In this document: piece after piece, positions 1-6,474 of the stretch | Layout of the letters: each line of letters begins with the position of its first letter | How positions within the stretch are numbered: the first letter of the stretch is position 1 | Assembly: GCA_002404395.1 (NCBI GenBank) | Contig: DHJP01000171.1 | Coordinates: forward strand, 1-7,273 | DNA: 7,273 nucleotides | DNA from: Clostridiales bacterium UBA4717 | GTDB lineage: Bacteria; Bacillota; Clostridia; Oscillospirales; CAG-272 | Direction of reading: 5' to 3' | Position numbers and translations under genes: made by a program | The notes under the pieces: generated by a model | The model's database searches: none | What the model was told of the DNA's origin: nothing | Seen by the model: the letters and a program-made list of their open reading frames with translations, nothing else

Positions 1-605
1 CCACATTTGTTATGTCAAAGACATTGCTGCGCGGCAAGGCTTCGTCGTTTACGCTTGAGTTGCCGCCGTATCGCCGTCCTCAGCTCGGCAGAGTAATTAT
101 CCGCTCGGTGTTTGACCGCACGCTGTTCGTACTTGCCAGAGCCGCGGCAGTAGCCGCTCCTGCCGGTGTGATAATATATCTTGCGGCGAACATCAGCATC
201 GGAGATACTAACCTTTTGCGCTATGCCGCCGCGTTGCTTGATCCTTTAGGCAGGGCGGTCGGACTTGACGGCATCATACTTATCGCTTTTATTCTCGGAT
301 TCCCGGCAAATGAGATCGTGATTCCGGTAATGATCATGGGCTATACTGCCGGAGGCGCACTCAGCGAGATCGGCGATGTCGCTTCAATCTTAGGCGTGCT
401 TGCCGCAAACGGCTGGACCCGAACGACCGCTTTGTGTACGATCGTTTTCACCCTATTCCATTTCCCCTGTTCAACCACACTGCTCACAATAAAAAAAGAG
501 ACCGGCAGTATCGGATGGACGCTTGTTGCGGCAGTCCTTCCGACATTGCTCGGCCTTGGTATTTGTTTTGTTATAAAAAGCGTTTCAAGCTTGCTTTTTG
601 CTTGA
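1..605 (+). CDS. feoB: Ferrous iron transporter FeoB, C-terminal part (5' end outside window)
   Basis: FeoB is the inner-membrane Fe(II) uptake protein, with an N-terminal GTPase domain and a C-terminal helical membrane domain. Only about 200 C-terminal residues are visible here. The frame is open to the left edge (codons from position 3), so the ATG at position 12 is an internal Met and not the start. Recognisable motifs, numbered from that Met, are the ELPPYRRPQ segment (residues 16-24), which in clostridial-type FeoB precedes the second membrane half; DPLGRAVGLDG (77-87); the gate motif LGFPANEIVIPVMIMGY (95-111); and the FHFPCSTTLLTIKKETGS segment (149-166) with the conserved Pro-Cys. Four to five hydrophobic segments fit the membrane domain. 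The gene ends with TGA at 603-605, inside the 3' end of the convergent surface-protein gene. Family identity is secure. Nothing visible suggests damage. Confidence 0.93.
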   Translation, partial: TFVMSKTLLRGKASSFTLELPPYRRPQLGRVIIRSVFDRTLFVLARAAAVAAPAGVIIYLAANISIGDTNLLRYAAALLDPLGRAVGLDGIILIAFILGFPANEIVIPVMIMGYTAGGALSEIGDVASILGVLAANGWTRTTALCTIVFTLFHFPCSTTLLTIKKETGSIGWTLVAAVLPTLLGLGICFVIKSVSSLLFA

Positions 606-3600
606 GAGTTTGCGTTTTTTGCGAATTATCAGGAATACAATCAACACAAGCGCAAGAGAGGGAAGCGCAATTGCAAGTACGGTGGGCAGATAGTTCGGAG
701 CCGATTCAAAGTAGGCAAAAGCTTCGCCTGACTTAAGCTCAAATACGATGTAGCTTCCGAATTCCTGATAATCATGGCGTACAAGCGCATTGTCGGCGCC
801 TGCAATAAACAGCTCGCCGCCCGACTCTGCAAGCAGGTGAACCTCGTATTCTTTGTCTGCTTCAAGTCCATTGCCCGATATTCTGCCCGAATCTATAAGC
901 GTGTGCTTAGAGAGAAGCTTACTAGTCTCGGGCGTAAAGGGTGAGACCGAAAGCGTTTCGTTTTCGTCGAAAACGCCGCAGACAATTATACGGGGCACCT
1001 CTTCGCCGCTTGTCAGCGTGAAGCTACGGCTGAAATAGTCGCCGTTGATTTCAACATCACAGGTGAGCGGAAGCTCATATGAGTCCCACTTCCACTTTTC
1101 AAGCTCCTTATCGGCTATTTCCGGTACTTCGGAAAGCTTTGAGCCGTAAGGAAAGGTTTTTACTGTTTTGTTGCCGTCCTCATCCGTGAAGGTGACTGCG
1201 ACTTCGGTGAAATAATTCCCGAATTTTGAAAGTTTCGTAATAGTTTCAAAATCGCTTCTTTCACATTCTCCCGAGAGATCGAAGCCGTTCACTCCGCCGA
1301 TGACCGAGCCGGCATAGTAGTTTCCGCGCACTCTGCCGTCCGATTCGGTAAAGCCGGCGATCGAACCGAAATAAAGTCCGTCAAACTCAATTTCGGAGAG
1401 CGACAGGCATTCGGTTATATTCAGTACACTTCCGGCAAAGCCGCCGACGTATGAAGCGCCCTTGACTTTTGCACGTGCGCCGGAACCGGTCACAGTGCCG
1501 TCAAGTTTTCCGACAATACCGCCGGCATAGTCACCGTCAGAAGTGACCGAAGCGCTCGACACGGAACCCGTGATGACTCCGAAATCGCCGCTACCGACAA
1601 TACCGCCCGCATATTCTGAAGAGGCATTGATGTTGCCCGAATTTGCCGAATCGGAGATATGCACCGACACGAGATATTTTGCACTGCCCGAGATTACCTG
1701 CGAAATGCCTACGGTGCTTTCACGGTCAACCGAAAGGTCGAGCGATATGCCGCCGACGATACCGCCGATGTTCGTATTTCCGCTGACCTCGCCGCTGTTT
1801 TGCGAAGCGGTAATTGTGCCGTCGCGTCCTGCGGCGGATTTGTCGCTTTCGGAAATATCCGCAATATTGTCGTGAACCTCACCGACAGATTCAAGCTCGG
1901 TCAGCATATCGGTCAGGATCCCGGTGAGATCGTGTAATGAATCCGAAACCTCACTGACGCGTTTTGAAAGCGTGTCGTCATTGACGGTACTCTCAAGCGC
2001 CGTAAGCGCTTTGTTCATCTCGTCAAGGTCATTTTTGAGCGTTGCCTTTGAATCGGTGAACTCGCTCCCAAGATCCTTGAAGGTAATTTTGTTTTCGGTA
2101 TATTTTTTAAGAATCGTCGAGCTTTTATCTACAAATTCGGAAAGTGAATCGGAAGAATCCGAAAATATGCCGCTTGCCGCTTCAAGCTTTGAGGTGCAAT
2201 CTTTGAGCGCATCGCCGGCAGAGTTGATTTCGGAAATCCCTGTCGAAAAAGCTTTTGAAGCATTTGAAAGGTCGCTTGCCGCCTCCGAAAGCCCGTAAAA
2301 CGAGTCGCGTAATGCGATAAGCGCGTCGTCAAGCTTTTCAATATTCAATTCGCGCGTAAGCGTACCGAACGCTTCCGCCATGTCGGCGACAGCGGTTGCC
2401 GATTTGTTGAGCCCGTTGCCGATTTTTGAAAGCGTAAGGCGCAGATTTTCAAAATAGGCGCGGATCTCGCCGATCAGGTCACCGTCATCAGACGGAGTGC
2501 CGGGCTTTATTTCTGCAAGTGCGTCGGAAATATCTCTCAGCGCACCCGAAAGACTTGTCAGCGCGCTTGACAGTTCGACAAGCGCAGTCTGTACTGCCTC
2601 ACGGTCGCCGACCGACTCGCGCAGACGGCTGATTGAGCTGCGCGCTTTTTTCATTGCGCGTGAAGCTTCGTCTGACGCGTCGGAAATCAGATCAAAAGCG
2701 TCGGAAAATTCATCAAGTGCCGGACGTGCGGTATCAAGCGCCTCATCAAGACTTTTAAGCGACGATTCGATCTGATCAAATCCGTCAGACATACCGTCCG
2801 AAAAGGCTTCAAGTTCCGTGAGTGCGTCAGAAAATTCACCCGATGCATCGCTGATACGGGAAAAAAGTTCATTGATCTCATCGACGTTGCTGTTGACGAA
2901 GTCTTCGACGCTGTTTACCATACGGTGCGCGGAGTCCTCGGCGTTTCCGAGTTTGTCAACGATGTCGTTGAAACGTTCGCCCGTGCCGTCGGCTTTATTT
3001 TCAAATTCGTCAATTGCGCCGTCGATCGAGCTTTTAACCTCGTCAAGCTGTTTTTCAAGCTTTGCGGCGTAGCTTTCGGCGGTGCTCCAGAAGCCGACCG
3101 GTTCAAGTTTGCCGCAGATCCCGCCGATGTCCCGCCGACCGAGGATCTTTCCCGAGTTTGAGCACTCGTGAATACTGCCGCTCTGTCTGCCGGCAATGCC
3201 TCCGATATTGTAACCGACATGGATATATCCGACATCACCGCCGTTTTTACAGCCTGTGAGCTTTCCGTCGTTTTTTCCGGCAATTCCGCCGATATCGGTT
3301 ACGTCAAGCCAGATTTCGACCGAGAGTATATTTTCTCCGGTCTTTGCTTGTTCGATTATGCGGTAGGCAGTGTTGACCATGACATTGCTCTGACAGTCTG
3401 AAATACTGCCGGAGTTTGTGCCGGCAATTCCGCCTGCACGGTGGAAGCCGGAGACCGACCAGTTTGCGGCGCTGGCGGTGATAGTGCCGGATTTTTCATT
3501 TACCCCGACGATACCGCCAATGTCCGATCCGCCCGCAATGTTGCCCGAAAAGGTGCAGTTTGATATCTTTCCGTAGTTCGTGCCGGCAATGCCTCCGAGC

Positions 3601-4001
3601 TTTTCGGTTTTGTCCGGAGTGTTGAAGTCGGCGGAAATATTCAGGTCTTTGACAGTTCCCGATGTGCCGATCCGTCTGAAAAAGCCGCCTTCCGCCGCCG
3701 CTGCTTCGGAAATTATGCCGCTGATTGTATGGTTTGCACCGTCAAAGGTACCGCCCATTATAGGTATCGTATAAAATTCGCCGGCTTTAAGCTCGATATC
3801 GTTGTCGAGAATAAAACTTTTGCCGCGAGTCGCATTTTCCGATACCGCGATCGAAGCGAGCGCCTTAAGGTCTTCGGCAGTTTTTATATGTATGACTTCT
3901 GTGCCTGTGTCAAGCGCGTACGATGTAGTCGGGAGCGCGGCGAATATGACCGATACCGCAAGCAGTATTGAAAGTAATTCAGTTGCTTTCGTCAGCTTCA
4001 T
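585..4001 (-). CDS. Secreted membrane-anchored GLUG-repeat protein with a long coiled-coil insertion
   Basis: I cannot assign a named function. With the start at 4001 the protein has 1138 residues. Residues 1-29 form a classic signal peptide: basic KLTK, a hydrophobic core, and probable cleavage after TTSYA. Residues 135-297 contain six GGIAG/GGIVG-type motifs (at 136, 162, 190, 238, 267 and 293), typical of GLUG-like repeats expected to fold as a beta-solenoid. Residues 307-719 are a long, acidic, Ser/Asp/Ala/Leu-rich heptad region, predicted coiled coil. The repeats then resume at 724-902, with motifs at 746, 799, 827, 853, 879 and a degenerate 898. A small beta domain around 935-973 (VTFTDEDGN...FPYGSKL) resembles InlB/Listeria-Bacteroides B-repeats. 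Residues 1105-1126 are a membrane helix followed by the basic tail RKKRKLSSKKQA. There is no sortase motif, so it is probably a type I membrane protein facing outward. It is the second gene of the operon, overlapping the upstream MMPL transporter gene. A structural or adaptor role on the cell surface is inferred. Confidence 0.88.
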   Translation of the reverse strand: MKLTKATELLSILLAVSVIFAALPTTSYALDTGTEVIHIKTAEDLKALASIAVSENATRGKSFILDNDIELKAGEFYTIPIMGGTFDGANHTISGIISEAAAAEGGFFRRIGTSGTVKDLNISADFNTPDKTEKLGGIAGTNYGKISNCTFSGNIAGGSDIGGIVGVNEKSGTITASAANWSVSGFHRAGGIAGTNSGSISDCQSNVMVNTAYRIIEQAKTGENILSVEIWLDVTDIGGIAGKNDGKLTGCKNGGDVGYIHVGYNIGGIAGRQSGSIHECSNSGKILGRRDIGGICGKLEPVGFWSTAESYAAKLEKQLDEVKSSIDGAIDEFENKADGTGERFNDIVDKLGNAEDSAHRMVNSVEDFVNSNVDEINELFSRISDASGEFSDALTELEAFSDGMSDGFDQIESSLKSLDEALDTARPALDEFSDAFDLISDASDEASRAMKKARSSISRLRESVGDREAVQTALVELSSALTSLSGALRDISDALAEIKPGTPSDDGDLIGEIRAYFENLRLTLSKIGNGLNKSATAVADMAEAFGTLTRELNIEKLDDALIALRDSFYGLSEAASDLSNASKAFSTGISEINSAGDALKDCTSKLEAASGIFSDSSDSLSEFVDKSSTILKKYTENKITFKDLGSEFTDSKATLKNDLDEMNKALTALESTVNDDTLSKRVSEVSDSLHDLTGILTDMLTELESVGEVHDNIADISESDKSAAGRDGTITASQNSGEVSGNTNIGGIVGGISLDLSVDRESTVGISQVISGSAKYLVSVHISDSANSGNINASSEYAGGIVGSGDFGVITGSVSSASVTSDGDYAGGIVGKLDGTVTGSGARAKVKGASYVGGFAGSVLNITECLSLSEIEFDGLYFGSIAGFTESDGRVRGNYYAGSVIGGVNGFDLSGECERSDFETITKLSKFGNYFTEVAVTFTDEDGNKTVKTFPYGSKLSEVPEIADKELEKWKWDSYELPLTCDVEINGDYFSRSFTLTSGEEVPRIIVCGVFDENETLSVSPFTPETSKLLSKHTLIDSGRISGNGLEADKEYEVHLLAESGGELFIAGADNALVRHDYQEFGSYIVFELKSGEAFAYFESAPNYLPTVLAIALPSLALVLIVFLIIRKKRKLSSKKQA
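1830..3104 (-). other. Region encoding the coiled-coil hairpin inserted in the GLUG repeat array
   Basis: This part of the surface-protein gene encodes about 425 residues that interrupt the glycine-rich repeats. It is almost free of Gly-Gly motifs, rich in Leu, Ser, Asp, Glu and Ala, and shows heptad-like spacing of hydrophobics. Two prolines in IKPGTPSDDG (residues 500 and 503 from the 4001 start) break it into arms of roughly 190 and 210 residues, which suggests an antiparallel helical hairpin. One further proline (427) could kink the first arm. If each arm is a continuous helix it would be about 28-31 nm long (0.15 nm per residue). The DNA looks internally repetitive because similar Ser-Asp-Ala/Leu codons recur, but I see no exact tandem repeat. 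Confidence 0.75.
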
Positions 4002-6312
4002 TTGCATCATCCCCTTTCGGCAGTTTGATCGTGAACTTGGTTTTGTCTATCAGCTTGTCAAGCAATACGATAAGCTGCGGCAGTGCGGTAAGCACAAGAA
4101 TTACCGAAATGATCGCGCCTCTGCCGACCGCAAGTCCGATGTGACCTATGTACACATCGCTGACTCTGAATGAGATAAGCAAGCCTGCCATTGCCATAAT
4201 GCTTCCCGAGGTAAGCACGGGAGGGAAGCTCTCGTTCACGGCGCGCACCATCGCTTCCTTTTTGGGAAGCTCTTTCTTTAATTCCTGATAACGGTTCATA
4301 AGTACGATAGCGTAGTCGATCGTCGCACCCATCTGTATTGCGGATACGATCATGCTCGTGACAAATGACGGATAGCTTCCCATAAGATACGGGAAAGAGA
4401 AGTTGATCCAGATACTGCCTTGAATTACGAATACAAGCAGGACGGAGCCGACAAGCGATTTGAAGGTAAAAAGCAATACGATAAAAACAAAGGCAATGGT
4501 AATCGCATTAATAAGGAAAGAATCGCTGTTGTATGAATCGGCAAGGTCTTTTGCGCTGGTGATGTTTCCGATGGTCAGAATATTGCCCGCACCGTAGAAA
4601 TCTTCGCCGATACCGCGTATAGTGTTTACGAGTGAAATGCTTTCGTCTCCCTCAACCGGCACGTCTGCGGTGATGATGATTCGATCGTAATTTTCGCCGC
4701 GAAGCTGTGCAACTCCGCGCTCTAATTCGCCACGCAAGTCGTCAAGCTTATCGGCGGCGTCTCCCTCAAGTGTTACCGCGCCCTGATCGATTTTCTCAAA
4801 GAGATACAAGAACATATCTATAAGCGGTACCGAATATGTTTCGGCATTACCGAGAATTGCCTGATATTCTTCGTGCTCAAGCCCGTAAGCCTGATATAAC
4901 AGTTTTGCTTCTTCATAATCGATCCCGAGTAATAGCGACAGCATTCGCGGCGTATATTCATCGGTAAGCACATGGGCATCTTCAATTTCAATGCCCGCAA
5001 GCCCTGTAACCGTCTCAACGCGCTCAAGCGTCTTGAGCTTTTCGATTATCTGCTTTTCGCTTTCAAAATCGCCCGAGGGGACTATCAGCGCAATAGTCGT
5101 TGAGTTGTCAAAGGTGTCTTTGATCTTATGCATGGCGTCGCGTGATTCGGAATAGACAAGCTCGTTTATGGTCGAGTCATCAAACGCGTATACCGTTCTG
5201 CCTGAGCAGATGACCGCAAACGGGAGAATTATTGCAAAAATAAGTACGAAAGCAACTTTGGATTTTACAAGCACTTTGCCCCAGGCGCTGATGTCGGGAA
5301 CAAAGTTTTTGTGAGCGGTACGCTTCAGGGCTTTCGGGAAGAGCATGATAAGTCCCGGCATTAGCAAGAATACAGTTATCATACTGAAAATTATGCCTTT
5401 TGTCAGCACGATTCCGAGGTCGTATCCGAGGCGGAACTGCATGAATGTCAATGCAATCAGACCCGAGACAGTGGTAAGACTTGATGAAGAAATTTCGATT
5501 ATCGAATCGGCAAGCGAAACTTCAAGCGCTTCGCGGACGGTCGGATAGATCATCGCCGCGTCCTGATAGCGGTGGCAGAAGATTATCGCATAGTCGATCG
5601 CAAGCGCAAGCTGAAGAATGATCGCGATCGAGTTAGTTATGCTGGAAATTTCGCCGAGCCAGAAGTTCGTACCCATGTTGAGAATGCCTGCGACCGCAAA
5701 AACGATCATGAATATCACGACTTCAAAGTAGGAGCGCGAGGTCAGAAGCAGGACCGCGATGATGACCGCGACGGTAAGCGCGATTACTCCGGTCATCTGA
5801 CTTGCAAGCTCATTTGAAAAGTCCGAGCCGACTTCGGACGACACGTAAACGTCGTAGTCCGCAAGCATTTCCTTAATATTGTTCATTGCGGCGATCGCGT
5901 CCGGATCGTCCGAGGTGCCGTCAAACGAGACCGAAAAGAGTGCCGATGCGTTTGAATAGTGACGGTTGGTTTCATCATATGTCACGTCGGTAACGTGTTC
6001 GACCGCTTCAATCTCGTCTTTTAGCTTTGCCGCTGTGTCCTGGGTGATATTGGCTACCATGATGTTGGCGGTTCCGTATGTAATAAATTCGTCCTCCATT
6101 ATGGTGAGACCGCGCCTTGTGTCGGTCTCCGGCGGAAGAAACGCCGTCAGGTCGGTGTTGACCCGCACCCGTCCCATTGACAGAATCGAGTATATGCAGG
6201 CGAGAATAAAGAGCAGAATGATTATGTATCTGCTCTTGATTATCAGCGAAGCGACTGCTCGCATCGGCGTTTTGCCGTTTCCTTTCAGTTTTTCAAGCTT
6301 CTTGATATCCAA
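3979..6312 (-). CDS. MMPL/RND-family membrane transporter
   Basis: A proton-driven efflux or lipid exporter of the MMPL branch of the RND superfamily, 777 residues from the TTG at 6312. It has the duplicated MMPL layout. A first membrane helix (about 28-48) is followed by an extracytoplasmic domain (50-172) and a helix bundle (about 173-371). A second extracytoplasmic domain (373-600) is followed by a second bundle (about 601-750). Each half carries the Asp-Tyr pair in its central helix: LAIDYAIIFCHRYQ (D240/Y241) and GATIDYAIVLMNRYQ (D666/Y667). These align by pattern with the proton-relay Asp-Tyr pairs of mycobacterial MmpL3. The substrate cannot be read from sequence; drugs, lipids, fatty acids or peptides are possible. 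It is the first gene of a two-gene operon, has its own strong promoter, and is divergent from a TetR regulator, the usual arrangement for an inducible pump. The gene appears intact, with TGA at 3981-3979 inside the start region of the next gene. Confidence 0.92.
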   Translation of the reverse strand: MDIKKLEKLKGNGKTPMRAVASLIIKSRYIIILLFILACIYSILSMGRVRVNTDLTAFLPPETDTRRGLTIMEDEFITYGTANIMVANITQDTAAKLKDEIEAVEHVTDVTYDETNRHYSNASALFSVSFDGTSDDPDAIAAMNNIKEMLADYDVYVSSEVGSDFSNELASQMTGVIALTVAVIIAVLLLTSRSYFEVVIFMIVFAVAGILNMGTNFWLGEISSITNSIAIILQLALAIDYAIIFCHRYQDAAMIYPTVREALEVSLADSIIEISSSSLTTVSGLIALTFMQFRLGYDLGIVLTKGIIFSMITVFLLMPGLIMLFPKALKRTAHKNFVPDISAWGKVLVKSKVAFVLIFAIILPFAVICSGRTVYAFDDSTINELVYSESRDAMHKIKDTFDNSTTIALIVPSGDFESEKQIIEKLKTLERVETVTGLAGIEIEDAHVLTDEYTPRMLSLLLGIDYEEAKLLYQAYGLEHEEYQAILGNAETYSVPLIDMFLYLFEKIDQGAVTLEGDAADKLDDLRGELERGVAQLRGENYDRIIITADVPVEGDESISLVNTIRGIGEDFYGAGNILTIGNITSAKDLADSYNSDSFLINAITIAFVFIVLLFTFKSLVGSVLLVFVIQGSIWINFSFPYLMGSYPSFVTSMIVSAIQMGATIDYAIVLMNRYQELKKELPKKEAMVRAVNESFPPVLTSGSIMAMAGLLISFRVSDVYIGHIGLAVGRGAIISVILVLTALPQLIVLLDKLIDKTKFTIKLPKGDDANEADESN
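4011..4017 (-). promoter_or_regulatory. Ribosome binding site deciding the surface-protein start
   Basis: The minus strand reads AAAGGGG here, followed by ATG ATG CAA ATG. The first ATG (4010-4008) touches the G-run and the second (4007-4005) is three bases away. The third (4001-3999) is nine bases away, the usual Shine-Dalgarno distance. The third ATG also gives a compact signal peptide beginning MKLTKAT, so 4001 is preferred. Starts at 4010 or 4007 would add only two or three residues. Confidence 0.55.
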
Positions 6313-6319
6313 TTGATTG

Positions 6320-6325
6320 CCTCCC
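6320..6325 (-). promoter_or_regulatory. Ribosome binding site fixing a TTG start for the MMPL gene
   Basis: The minus strand reads GGGAGG, then CAATCAA (7 bases), then TTG at 6312-6310. This is a near-consensus Shine-Dalgarno site at ideal spacing. The in-frame TTG at 6327-6325 overlaps the Shine-Dalgarno sequence itself and cannot be the start used with it. There is no ATG nearby; the next Met is residue 17, too close to the first membrane helix and without such a site. Confidence 0.8.
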
Positions 6326-6339
6326 AAAGCGAAAAAACA

Positions 6340-6368
6340 TTGACAAAAGTTTATTTTTAGATTATAAT
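6340..6368 (+). promoter_or_regulatory. Consensus sigma-A promoter for the TetR gene
   Basis: TTGACA (6340-6345), a 17-base AT-rich spacer, and TATAAT (6363-6368): a perfect match to the housekeeping consensus. The predicted start of transcription is about 6375, giving a leader of about 100 nt before the tetR ATG. The -35 box lies in the region transcribed as the MMPL leader on the other strand. Confidence 0.85.
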
Positions 6369-6378
6369 CGAATTATAA
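6362..6378. repeat. Inverted repeat formed by the two opposed -10 boxes, candidate operator
   Basis: TTATAAT (6362-6368), centre CGA, ATTATAA (6372-6378): a perfect inverted repeat with 7-base arms, centred on 6370, the symmetry centre of both promoters. It arises partly from the two TATAAT boxes, so the symmetry alone does not prove protein binding. A TetR dimer bound here would block both promoters. Confidence 0.45.
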
Positions 6379-6400
6379 ACCGACTCAGAGCCAAAGTCAA
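6372..6400 (-). promoter_or_regulatory. Near-consensus sigma-A promoter for the MMPL/surface-protein operon
   Basis: Reading leftward, TTGACT (6400-6395), a 17-base spacer and TATAAT (6377-6372). Only the last base of the -35 box departs from consensus. The predicted start is about 6365, giving a leader of roughly 50 nt to the TTG start at 6312. It overlaps the opposing tetR promoter. Confidence 0.83.
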
Positions 6401-6427
6401 TTGTCAGATTTCGACTTAACGTCAAAT

Positions 6428-6455
6428 ATTGAACACAATCAGGCATTGTGTCAAT
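6428..6455. repeat. Imperfect inverted repeat in the tetR leader, candidate operator or hairpin
   Basis: ACACAAT (6433-6439), centre CAGGC, ATTGTGT (6445-6451) is a perfect 7-base inverted repeat. If A6432 is bulged, the arms extend with ATTG (6428-6431) against CAAT (6452-6455). It lies in the predicted tetR 5' leader, just upstream of the ribosome binding site, and upstream of the operon's -35 box. It could be the TetR operator, an autoregulatory site or an RNA hairpin; the sequence does not decide. Confidence 0.4.
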
Positions 6456-6459
6456 AACG

Positions 6460-6466
6460 AAAGGTG
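6460..6466 (+). promoter_or_regulatory. Ribosome binding site of the TetR gene
   Basis: AAAGGTG followed after 8 bases by ATG at 6475. It supports the ATG over the in-frame GTG at 6448, which has no comparable site in front of it and falls in the inverted repeat. Confidence 0.72.
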
Positions 6467-6474
6467 AAAATTTC

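Noticed and set aside
434..736. Open frame of 100 codons on the plus strand across the feoB 3' end
   Set aside because: It overlaps the real feoB frame in another phase, encodes no recognisable domain and has low-complexity composition expected from chance.
1543..3401. Many open frames of 60-124 codons on both strands within the surface-protein gene, for example 1924-2298 (+) and 2915-3283 (-)
   Set aside because: They are out-of-frame shadows of the long gene, created by its repetitive Ser/Asp/Ala/Gly codon usage. None has a convincing ribosome binding site or a recognisable domain.
1480..3600. Recurring short motifs such as CCGGCAATGCCTCC / CCGGCAATTCCGCC that look like DNA repeats or a CRISPR-like array
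   Set aside because: They are spaced irregularly and correspond to the codons for the GGIAG protein motif, read on the opposite strand. There are no unique spacers of uniform length.
3911..3935. LPTTS in the surface protein (residues 24-28), resembling a sortase LPXTG motif
   Set aside because: It lies at the end of the N-terminal signal peptide, not before a C-terminal membrane helix, and lacks the Gly.
6361..6366. A second TATAAT on the minus strand just downstream of the operon -10 box
   Set aside because: There is no -35-like sequence 16-18 bases upstream of it (TCTGAG region). It is a by-product of the inverted repeat made by the two opposed -10 boxes.
6325..6448. Longer starts: TTG at 6327 for the MMPL gene and GTG at 6448 for the TetR gene
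   Set aside because: Both lack their own ribosome binding site, and better starts with good sites exist at 6312 and 6475. The 6327 TTG overlaps the Shine-Dalgarno sequence itself.
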